Assembly (NCBI RefSeq): GCF_022771645.1
Contig: NZ_JALFCU010000120.1
Span: 1 to 16,006 of the forward strand
Length of the DNA: 16,006 nt
Direction of reading: 5' to 3'
DNA from: Selenomonas sp.
Lineage (GTDB): Bacteria; Bacillota; Negativicutes; Selenomonadales; Selenomonadaceae
Part shown: piece by piece, positions 1-6,221 of the stretch
How the letters are laid out: the number at the start of each line of letters is the position of its first letter
Position numbering within the stretch: the first letter of the stretch is position 1
Translations under genes and position numbers: made by a program
Notes under the pieces: generated by a model
Database searches by the model: none
What the model was told of the DNA's origin: nothing
The model's input: only the letters and a program-made list of their open reading frames with translations

Positions 1-862
1 CAGCGAGAACCTCGCCGGACGCGGCCCGTGTGCCCTTGAAACGCAGGGCATCACGGAAGTGCAAGAGGCATCGCTCGAAAAAGCCTACCTCAACATGGCG
101 CCCGCGCAGACGATGAAGTGGCGCGAGACCGGCCTCGGCCCACGCACTGCGAATGTCGAAGTCGAAGGCACAGAGCCCTACGTCGTCGGCGGCCATACCG
201 CGAGCGGCTACTGGGTGGACAAAGATCGCCAGACGACCGTGCCCGGCCTCTTCGCCGCCGGCGACGTGGCCGGCGGCTGCCCGCAGAAATACGTCACGGG
301 CGCGTTCGTCGAAGGAAAGATTGCAGCCGAAGGCGCGGCGCGGTTCGTGAAGCATGCGGTAAAAGTCGGCGATGCGTCATCCGCAACAGGAGACGCAACA
401 CCGACGAAAACGCCGGACGCTATCGCCGCCACCGTCTCCGCCATGCTCACCCCGCCCGCCACACCGCCGCTCTTCACCGTCGACGCGCTCGAAGAAGCCA
501 TGCAGCAGGTCATGGACGAATACGCAGGCGGCATCTCGACAGCGTACCGCTACACGGAACGCCAGCTGACGCTCGCCGCGAAACACATCGACCGCATCAC
601 GCACCTCGCCGCCGCGCTTCACGCCACAGATTTCTACGGCCTCATGAAAATCTACGAGCTCCAAGAACGCCTGCTCGTCTGCAAAGTACTCATCGAGCAC
701 CTCAAAGCCCGCAAGGAAACCCGCTGGCACAGCTTCGCGGAAAATCTTGACTACCCTGAAAAAGATCCGGCGTACGAGAAATATGTCAACTCGCAGCTGG
801 TGAATGGCAAGGTCGAGATTCTTTTGCGCGACCTCGTGAAAACAAAGGAGGCGAGCCGATGA
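1..862 (+). CDS. aprA: APS reductase alpha subunit, AprA-like flavoprotein (5' truncated)
   Basis: Only the last 286 residues are inside the window; the open frame runs in from base 2, so the start and the FAD-binding N-terminus lie to the left. The visible part has the end of the fumarate reductase/AprA flavoprotein fold: a GLFAAGDVAGG block followed by KYVTGAF, the usual C-terminal FAD contact of this superfamily, then a helical C-terminal domain with KETRWHSFAENLDYPEKD, typical of AprA-like proteins. The family reduces adenosine 5'-phosphosulfate (APS) to sulfite and AMP in the cytoplasm. The stop codon overlaps the start of the ferredoxin-like partner (ATGA), and the ATP sulfurylase genes follow, which strongly favours APS reductase over fumarate reductase or another flavoprotein. 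The order alpha then beta is the reverse of the usual aprBA order of dissimilatory sulfate reducers. Assimilatory use is inferred from the cysDN context. Confidence 0.85.
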   Translation, partial: SENLAGRGPCALETQGITEVQEASLEKAYLNMAPAQTMKWRETGLGPRTANVEVEGTEPYVVGGHTASGYWVDKDRQTTVPGLFAAGDVAGGCPQKYVTGAFVEGKIAAEGAARFVKHAVKVGDASSATGDATPTKTPDAIAATVSAMLTPPATPPLFTVDALEEAMQQVMDEYAGGISTAYRYTERQLTLAAKHIDRITHLAAALHATDFYGLMKIYELQERLLVCKVLIEHLKARKETRWHSFAENLDYPEKDPAYEKYVNSQLVNGKVEILLRDLVKTKEASR

Positions 863-1170
863 GCATCCGCATCGAACAAAATAACTGCATCGGCTGCGGC
901 CGGTGCACGGACGTCTGCCCAGGCAATCTTTTGTATCTGCGCGACCACAAAGCAACGATCCGCGACGCGCGTGACTGTTGGGGCTGCACGGCGTGCGTCA
1001 AGGAATGTCCGAAAAACGCCATCTTTTTCACGCTCGAGGCGACGCTCGGCGGCGCGGGCGGGCGGCTCTATGCGCATGACAGCGCCGACACGCTTACGTG
1101 GGAGCTCGCGCTCGCAGACGGCACGACGCAGCGCATCACCGTGAACAAACGACAGGCGAACGCCTACTAA
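859..1170 (+). CDS. aprB: APS reductase beta subunit, AprB-like 2x[4Fe-4S] ferredoxin
   Basis: This 103-residue protein carries two classical [4Fe-4S] motifs: CxxCxxCxxxCP at residues 10-21 (CIGCGRC) and again at 40-51 (CWGCTACVKECP). The Trp directly after Cys40 and the CVKECP string resemble the second cluster of known AprB proteins. It would pass electrons to the FAD of the alpha subunit during APS reduction. The start ATG overlaps the stop of the alpha gene, so the two are translationally coupled. The roughly 50 residues after the second cluster look like a small beta sheet, and the long tail that wraps round AprA in dissimilatory enzymes appears to be absent, making the protein shorter than the usual 150 or so residues. 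Without its neighbours it would be called only a ferredoxin-type protein; the operon gives the specific assignment. Confidence 0.85.
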   Translation: MSIRIEQNNCIGCGRCTDVCPGNLLYLRDHKATIRDARDCWGCTACVKECPKNAIFFTLEATLGGAGGRLYAHDSADTLTWELALADGTTQRITVNKRQANAY

Positions 1171-1195
1171 TCTGACAGACAGAAGGGACAAACGT

Positions 1196-2107
1196 ATGGG
1201 AAAACTTTCGCACCTCGACGCGCTCGAAGCCGAGGCCATCTACATCATCCGCGAAGTCGCAGCCGAATGCGAAAAGCCGGTCATGCTCTACTCCATCGGC
1301 AAGGACAGCACGGTCATGATGCACCTCGCACTCAAAGCCTTCTATCCGGAGAAACCGCCATTTCCATTCCTGCACGTCAATACGACGTGGAAATTCCACG
1401 AGATGATCGCGTTCCGCGACGCGCAGGCGAAGAAATACGGCCTTGACATGATCGAGTACAAGAACGAGGAAGGCATCCAAGCCGGCATCAATCCATTCGA
1501 CCATGGTGCGTCGTACACGGACATCATGAAGACGCAGGCGCTGAAGCAGGCTTTGACAAAATATGGCTTCACGGCTGCGTTTGGCGGCGGGCGGCGCGAT
1601 GAAGAGAAATCGCGCGCGAAAGAACGCGTCTTTTCGTTCCGCAACGCCGCGCAGGCCTGGGATCCGAAGAACCAGCGCCCCGAGCTCTGGCGGCTCTACA
1701 ACGCGCAGCTCCACCCGGGCGAAAGCATCCGCGTCTTCCCGCTCTCGAACTGGACGGAAACGGACATCTGGCAGTACATCCTGCGCGAAAAGCTCGAAAT
1801 CGTCTCGCTTTATTTTGCAAAAGAGCGCCCGTGCATCGAGCGCGACGGCAACATCATCATGGTCGATGACGACCGCATCGTGAAAAAGCTGAATCTCAAA
1901 CCCGAAGACATCCAGCACAAGGTCATCCGCTTCCGCACGCTCGGTTGCTATCCGCTGACGGGCGGTGTCGAGTCGACGGCCGACACGCTCGAAGCCATCG
2001 TGCAGGAGACGCTCGGCGCCGTCGAATCCGAGCGCACGAGCCGCGTCATCGACCATGACGGCGGCGCGGGCTCCATGGAGAAACGCAAACGGGAGGGCTA
2101 TTTCTGA
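1196..2107 (+). CDS. cysD: Sulfate adenylyltransferase subunit 2 (ATP sulfurylase small subunit, CysD)
   Basis: The 303-residue protein matches CysD in length (about 300) and motifs. It has the PP-loop SIGKDS at residues 33-38, which binds ATP, the GGGRRDEEKSRAKER block, the WTETDIWQY segment and the RFRTLGCYPLTGGVES block near the C-terminus. CysD transfers AMP from ATP to sulfate, giving APS and pyrophosphate, and the thermodynamically poor reaction is driven by GTP hydrolysis on CysN. The start at 1196 has a GAAGGGA ribosome binding site a few bases upstream. The gene follows aprB by 25 bases, and its stop TGA shares a base with the ATG of cysN, so the three are very probably co-transcribed. 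No APS kinase (cysC) or PAPS reductase (cysH) gene is seen beside it, consistent with the APS reductase upstream. Confidence 0.95.
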   Translation: MGKLSHLDALEAEAIYIIREVAAECEKPVMLYSIGKDSTVMMHLALKAFYPEKPPFPFLHVNTTWKFHEMIAFRDAQAKKYGLDMIEYKNEEGIQAGINPFDHGASYTDIMKTQALKQALTKYGFTAAFGGGRRDEEKSRAKERVFSFRNAAQAWDPKNQRPELWRLYNAQLHPGESIRVFPLSNWTETDIWQYILREKLEIVSLYFAKERPCIERDGNIIMVDDDRIVKKLNLKPEDIQHKVIRFRTLGCYPLTGGVESTADTLEAIVQETLGAVESERTSRVIDHDGGAGSMEKRKREGYF

Positions 2108-3750
2108 TGAACGATCTCTTGAAATTCATTACCTGTGGCAGCGTCGACGACGGCAAATCGACGCTGATCGGCCATTTGCTCTACGATGCGAAGCTCCTCT
2201 ACGCCGACCAGAAGGAAGCGCTGCTGCTCGATTCGAAAGTCGGCAGCCGCGGCGGCGCGATCGACTACTCGCTGCTCCTCGACGGCCTGCTCGCCGAGCG
2301 CGAGCAAGGCATCACGATCGATGTCGCGTACCGTTATTTCACGACGGACCATCGCAGCTTCATCTGCGCCGACACGCCGGGCCACGAGGAATACACGCGC
2401 AACATGGCGTGCGGCGCGTCGTTCGCCGACCTCGCCATCATCCTCGTCGACGCGACGCAGGGCGTGCTGACGCAGACGCGGCGTCACGCGCGCATCTGCG
2501 CGCTCATGGGCATCCGCTATTTTGTCTTCGCCGTCAACAAGATGGATCTCGCGGGCTACGAGGAACGGCGCTTCGACGAAATCGCCCAGCAGATCGGCGA
2601 ACTCGAAAACGAGCTGAACCTCGAGCACGTCGTCATCATCCCCGTCTCGGCGACGGAGGGCGACAACGTCACGAAACATTCCGATGAGATGCCGTGGTAC
2701 ACGGGCGAGGCGCTGCTGCCGTACCTCGAGCATGTCGACGTCACGGCCGGCGCCGCCGTCGAGCAAGGCTTTACCCTGCCCGTGCAGCGCGTCTGCCGCC
2801 CGGACCATACGTTCCGCGGCTTCCAAGGACAGATCGAGAGCGGCAGCGTCGCTGTCGGCGACACGATCCGCGTGCTGCCGAGCGGCGAAACAGCCGAGGT
2901 CAAGAGCATCCTCGTCGCCGACCATGACGAAAAAAGCGCGTTCACCGGCCAGCCCGTGACCATCCAGCTGAACCGCGAAGTTGACGTCTCGCGCGGCAGC
3001 GTGCTCGAAAAAAACAGCGGCCTCGCGCTCGCCGACGCGTTCCAGGCCGAACTCCTCTGGATGGACGACGCAGAGCTCACGGTCGGCAAGAACTTCCTCA
3101 TCCAGCTCGGCACGCGCCAGATTCCCGGCATCCTCTCGAACATCGAATACAAGATTGATATCAATACCGGCGAACATGAAAGCGCGGACACGCTGCAGAA
3201 AAACGAGATTGCGCTCGTGAACATCGCCGTGACCGAGCCCATCGTGCTCGCGCCGTTCGCCGCGCATCGCACGCAGGGCGAGCTCATCCTCATCGACCGC
3301 ATCACGAACAGCACGTCCGCTGCCGGCGTCGTGCGCACGATCGGCACTGGCGACGAAGCGCGTTTCACGGCCACGCCCGCCATGCGCAGTGCGCTGAACT
3401 GGCAATCTCCGCTGGCCGTCATCTTCTCCCCCGCGACAGACGGCACGAACCCCTCCGCCATCGCCGAAGCCGAGTACACCCTCGTCCGCAGCGGCCGACA
3501 CACATACCTCTACACACCGCAGGCAGGCGAAGACGCTGCTGCCGTGACGCAGCACCTCCTTGACGCTGGCCTGATCGTGCTTGTCGTCGCGGATAATACG
3601 GCAACCGTTGAGACCCTGGCAAAACTCCCGCAGGCGAAAGCATGGAACGAATGCTCAAACGGCGCAACCGATGCTGCTGCCATTACAAACAGCATTCTGC
3701 ACGCAACACTCCTCGACGCGACTGTCACGCCAAACAACTGGATCATCTGA
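2107..3750 (+). CDS. cysN: Sulfate adenylyltransferase subunit 1 (GTPase, CysN) with a degenerate APS kinase-like tail
   Basis: This 547-residue protein is the GTP-hydrolysing regulatory subunit of ATP sulfurylase. Its G domain has the P-loop GSVDDGKST (residues 11-19), switch element EREQGITID (about 65-73), DTPGH (90-94) and NKMD (145-148), followed by EF-Tu-like beta-barrel domains to about residue 430. Plain CysN is about 475 residues, and CysN-CysC fusions are about 620 or more. The extra C-terminal part here (about residue 436 onward) aligns by eye with APS kinase: a beta strand, a spot where the P-loop should be but reads FSPATDGTNPS, a helix, RSGRHTYLY, and then LLDAGLIVLV, which matches the well-conserved DAGLIV segment of CysC. 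It lacks a GxxGxGKS/T nucleotide-binding loop, so kinase activity is not expected. The frame is continuous, so this is domain decay, not a frameshift. Confidence 0.93.
   Translation: MNDLLKFITCGSVDDGKSTLIGHLLYDAKLLYADQKEALLLDSKVGSRGGAIDYSLLLDGLLAEREQGITIDVAYRYFTTDHRSFICADTPGHEEYTRNMACGASFADLAIILVDATQGVLTQTRRHARICALMGIRYFVFAVNKMDLAGYEERRFDEIAQQIGELENELNLEHVVIIPVSATEGDNVTKHSDEMPWYTGEALLPYLEHVDVTAGAAVEQGFTLPVQRVCRPDHTFRGFQGQIESGSVAVGDTIRVLPSGETAEVKSILVADHDEKSAFTGQPVTIQLNREVDVSRGSVLEKNSGLALADAFQAELLWMDDAELTVGKNFLIQLGTRQIPGILSNIEYKIDINTGEHESADTLQKNEIALVNIAVTEPIVLAPFAAHRTQGELILIDRITNSTSAAGVVRTIGTGDEARFTATPAMRSALNWQSPLAVIFSPATDGTNPSAIAEAEYTLVRSGRHTYLYTPQAGEDAAAVTQHLLDAGLIVLVVADNTATVETLAKLPQAKAWNECSNGATDAAAITNSILHATLLDATVTPNNWII
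3410..3660 (+). other. Vestigial APS kinase (CysC-like) domain inside cysN
   Basis: Residues about 436-515 of CysN follow the order of APS kinase elements but have lost the catalytic ones. The Walker A loop is replaced by a stretch with no GKS/T, the LDGDN magnesium/substrate motif is reduced to YLYTPQAGED, and the segment is only about 110 residues long against 170-200 for CysC. The DAGLIVLV string is the best-preserved landmark. The assignment rests on eye alignment. Confidence 0.55.
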
Positions 3751-3766
3751 ACGCAAACTCACAAAA

Positions 3767-3796
3767 TGGGGCTGTTGCACGAATGCAACAGCCCCA
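3767..3796 (-). terminator. Intrinsic terminator between convergent cysN and the coiled-coil gene
   Basis: A perfect 13 bp stem (TGGGGCTGTTGCA paired with its complement) closes a CGAA loop. Read on the - strand it is followed directly by TTTT, as expected for termination of the coiled-coil gene whose stop is about 15 bases away. On the + strand it starts 16 bases after the cysN stop but lacks a good T-run, so it may stop the cys operon less efficiently or simply protect its 3' end. Confidence 0.8.
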
Positions 3797-3810
3797 CATG
3801 TCATTACGTA

Positions 3811-4536
3811 TTACTCTTTCTCTTGTGGTTTCAGCAAAGTCCCTAATACAGATTTATGACTTTCAGCGTCCGATGCCTGCTCCAAGACATTTGGCTGGAC
3901 GGTTTCACTTTCTGCCTGACGTTCGTTCTTCTGCTCCAGTACACGATTCGTCTGATCATCCTGGGCAACGCGTTCCTGCAAGGCCTGCTGCATCAAGCCC
4001 TCTTCCTTTTTTCCTTGCTTCTGAATGGCGTCTTGCTGTTCACGAATATCAGCATTCAAGGATCTAATCTGGCTGCCAATGACGCTCATCTCGTCGCTTG
4101 CCAGAGTTCCTGACTCCTGCTTCTTTTCAAGCGCACGCACCTGTTGGTATTTCTCATGCAGCACATCCTCTGGGGTCTTGCTGCGTTTTTCGAGTTCCGC
4201 ACGCTCTTTCTGTAATGCAGAACGATCGCTGTCCGTCAGACGACCATCGTCGTTCGTCAGCGTATCGTCGATTTCCGCGATACGATCCTTGTCACGCGCC
4301 ACTTGCTCTTTTCCTGCTTTGATTTCCTGCAGACTACTCTCTGCGCCCGTTTCCCGATCGGCCGAAAGGCGCGAAACAGCGCTGAGCGTTTTCCCCGTAC
4401 GGCTGATGCAAACCTCTGCCGCTTTGGAGCCCCACTGCGCTACCATATTTTTAGAGGCATCGGTTGTCTTCTGATGATGTTGCAACGAAAAGGACGGATG
4501 GATTTGAGACGTCATGAGATCATGAGAAATTTTCAT
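3811..4536 (-). CDS. Hypothetical coiled-coil protein
   Basis: The 241-residue protein is not recognised. It has no signal peptide and no membrane segment, and it is very rich in Glu, Gln, Lys, Asp and Ser. From about residue 65 to 215 it shows heptad-like patterns typical of long alpha-helical coiled coils, for example around ALQKERAELEKRS and VRALEKKQE. The first 45 residues differ: polar, with His and Gln, ending in a segment AAEVCISRTGKT. The start at 4536 has a GAGGTG ribosome binding site at normal distance. Base composition is visibly lower in GC than both neighbours, and the codon choice looks less biased, which suggests more recent arrival or weak selection for expression. It stands alone between a convergent sulfate operon and rpoN, with its own terminator. 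A structural, scaffolding or secreted role cannot be told apart from sequence. Confidence 0.8.
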   Translation of the reverse strand: MKISHDLMTSQIHPSFSLQHHQKTTDASKNMVAQWGSKAAEVCISRTGKTLSAVSRLSADRETGAESSLQEIKAGKEQVARDKDRIAEIDDTLTNDDGRLTDSDRSALQKERAELEKRSKTPEDVLHEKYQQVRALEKKQESGTLASDEMSVIGSQIRSLNADIREQQDAIQKQGKKEEGLMQQALQERVAQDDQTNRVLEQKNERQAESETVQPNVLEQASDAESHKSVLGTLLKPQEKE

Positions 4537-4592
4537 TTTACAAGCACCTCGTATTACATGTAGACTATCATCATTTTATTGTGAGACTCTTT

Positions 4593-4635
4593 CCACCGCT
4601 CACGCGGTCCCCCTCCCTCTGTGAGGGAGGCTTTC
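4593..4635. repeat. Dispersed two-hairpin repeat, copy R1 (short form)
   Basis: This copy consists of a small hairpin ACCGC-TCAC-GCGGT (4595-4608) followed by an 8 bp hairpin CCTCCCTC-TGT-GAGGGAGG (4612-4630) and CTTTC. The same order of elements recurs at 7671-7711 and 13018-13053. It lies between rpoN and the coiled-coil gene. Confidence 0.8.
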
Positions 4636-4689
4636 GAATTCGCCGTATTCTGTTTAACTTAATGCATTGCCCTGTGGTAGATAGCTTTT

Positions 4690-4704
4690 AAAGTGGAGCA
4701 CTTT
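4690..4704. terminator. Weak hairpin beyond the rpoN stop
   Basis: A short AAAGTG-GAG-CACTTT hairpin lies 8 bases past the rpoN stop. Its T-run (TTTTTT) is on the + strand side, where no gene precedes it, and the - strand side has only TTTAAAA. It could contribute to ending rpoN transcription, but the evidence is poor. Confidence 0.25.
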
Positions 4705-4711
4705 GCTTTTT

Positions 4712-6127
4712 TCAGTACCGTTTCCGCTTTACGGATGATGCGATGCCGAGCTGTTCACGGTATTTGACAACGGTGCGCCTTGAAATTTCAAGGCCTTTGT
4801 CTGCGAGGAGCTTTGCGAGCTTTGCGTCCGACAGCGGCTTTTTCGGTTCTTCGGCCGCGATGAGCGCGGCGAGTTCGTCTTTGACCTGCGCGGCGCCATA
4901 GGCTTCTTCCCCGCCCCGTGCCGCGAGGTTCGCTGTGAAGAACGCTTTCATCGGGTAGATGCCGCTCGGCATCTCGATGTATTTACCCTGCACAGCGCGG
5001 CTGACGGTCGATTCGTGGACATCTGCCGCCTCGGCGACGTCCTGCATCGTCATGGGCTGTAGACGCGAAAGGCCGTCCGTCAGCACGGGGCGCTGGCGGC
5101 GCACGATTTCCTCGGCGACGCGGCGGATCGTCTCGCGGCGCGTCTCGATGTTCTTGATGAGCCACGTCGCGGCGCTCAGGCGGCCGCGGATGTAGTTCTG
5201 CGTTTCCTCGTCATAGCCTGCGGCCTCCTGATAGAGGCGCGAGATATGGAGCCCCGGCACGCCGCCGCTCGTGAGCTCGATGCGGTAGCCCGCGCCATAC
5301 GGCCGCACGACGACGTCTGGCGTGATGTAGCCGGGATCGTCCGCACCATAGGCCGCGCCAGGTTTCGGCGTCAGTGTGCGCACGATGTCGCAGGCGACTT
5401 GCACGTCGGCAGGGCGCACGCCCTCCGCGCTCGCGATCTCCTTGATGCGTGCATCCGCGAGGTCGGCGAGGTGCTTGTCGATGATGCAGGCGACGAGACC
5501 TTCGTAGATGCCGCGCCGCTCGGCCTGCAGGCGCAGACACTCCGCGAGGTCGCGCGCACCGACGCCGGCCGGCTCGAACGACTGGATGACGGCGAGCACG
5601 CGCGCGACCTCGGCCTCCGTCACGTTCGTCGCGCGTGCGGCCTCCGCAAGCGGCACGGTCAGGTAGCCGCTGCCGTCGATCGAGCCGACGAGGAAGACAG
5701 CGACGGCCTTCTCGCGCTCGCGCCCATCGGGGAACGCAAACGCGACCTGCTCGAGGAGCTCGTCCTCGAGCGTGTGACTCGCGGGCTTTGCGGCCTCGAA
5801 CGCGCGCGGCTCGTGCTCGCCATCCGACCACGCATCGCCGCGCTCCGGGCTGCCGAGGTAGCTCGCGAGCGCCGAGATGTCTTCGGCGCGGTACGCCTGT
5901 TCGCGTTCCTCCTGCCCGCGCTCGTCCATCGTCCGCGCATCCGCATCAAAAGAAAGCGCCGCATGGTCGTAGTCGATTTCGAGCGCGGGATTCTCGAGGT
6001 ATTCCTTTTCGATGAGGCTGCGCAGCTCCTGCGCGGGGAGCGCAAGGATCCTCACGGCCTGCTGCATCTTCATCGTCATCGCGAGATGCTGCGAAAGGTT
6101 TTGCGAGAGCGCTTGTGACTGTTCCAT
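4712..6127 (-). CDS. rpoN: RNA polymerase sigma-54 factor (RpoN)
   Basis: This 471-residue protein has the full sigma-54 layout. Region I at residues 1-50 is Gln-rich with the SQHLAMTMKMQQAVRIL and ENPALE segments that contact activators. An acidic, variable region II follows to about residue 100. The core-binding domain covers about 110-280. A helix-turn-helix of the form MQDVAEAADVHESTVSR lies near residue 370, followed by IEMPSGIYPMKAFF. The RpoN box SRRTVVKYRE lies at about 449-458 (consensus ARRTVAKYRE) and reads the -24 promoter element. The start at 6127 is preceded by an AAGGAA ribosome binding site. Sigma-54 needs an AAA+ enhancer-binding protein to open promoters; none is encoded in this window, so its targets cannot be named. 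The gene appears monocistronic, with its own promoter and leader hairpin upstream. Confidence 0.97.
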   Translation of the reverse strand: MEQSQALSQNLSQHLAMTMKMQQAVRILALPAQELRSLIEKEYLENPALEIDYDHAALSFDADARTMDERGQEEREQAYRAEDISALASYLGSPERGDAWSDGEHEPRAFEAAKPASHTLEDELLEQVAFAFPDGREREKAVAVFLVGSIDGSGYLTVPLAEAARATNVTEAEVARVLAVIQSFEPAGVGARDLAECLRLQAERRGIYEGLVACIIDKHLADLADARIKEIASAEGVRPADVQVACDIVRTLTPKPGAAYGADDPGYITPDVVVRPYGAGYRIELTSGGVPGLHISRLYQEAAGYDEETQNYIRGRLSAATWLIKNIETRRETIRRVAEEIVRRQRPVLTDGLSRLQPMTMQDVAEAADVHESTVSRAVQGKYIEMPSGIYPMKAFFTANLAARGGEEAYGAAQVKDELAALIAAEEPKKPLSDAKLAKLLADKGLEISRRTVVKYREQLGIASSVKRKRY

Positions 6128-6148
6128 GCGGCGGTTCCTTTTACTACA

Positions 6149-6172
6149 AAAGAGGCGGGAGCACCCGCCTCT
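6149..6172 (-). terminator. Hairpin with T-run between hexokinase and rpoN
   Basis: A 10 bp perfect stem AAGAGGCGGG/CCCGCCTCTT with a 4-base loop is followed on the - strand by TTTTG. It sits 30 bases after the hexokinase stop, so it is a good intrinsic terminator for that gene. It also lies within the presumed leader of rpoN, downstream of the TATAAT at 6193-6198. Confidence 0.75.
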
Positions 6173-6192
6173 TGATGAAATTCTTTTATGCT

Positions 6193-6221
6193 ATTATACA
6201 ATTATTTGCGCGATGCCGCAA
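6193..6221 (-). promoter_or_regulatory. Candidate sigma-70-type promoter of rpoN
   Basis: On the - strand TTGCGG (6221-6216) and a perfect TATAAT (6198-6193) are separated by 17 bases. The -10 box lies just after the hexokinase stop, and the -35 lies within its last codons. Transcription would start near 6186, giving a leader of about 59 bases that contains the hairpin at 6149-6172. The -10 is perfect; the -35 matches consensus at only three positions. Confidence 0.5.

Noticed and set aside
1..862. Fumarate reductase or L-aspartate oxidase flavoprotein
   Set aside because: The KYVTGAF block, the ferredoxin partner and the cysDN neighbours fit AprA better.
2098..3555. 485-codon - strand frame opposite cysN
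   Set aside because: Antisense shadow of a well-supported gene.
3400..3750. Frameshifted functional cysC after cysN
   Set aside because: Other frames do not restore a Walker A loop or the LDGDN motif, and the cysN frame is open to its stop, so the domain is decayed, not shifted.
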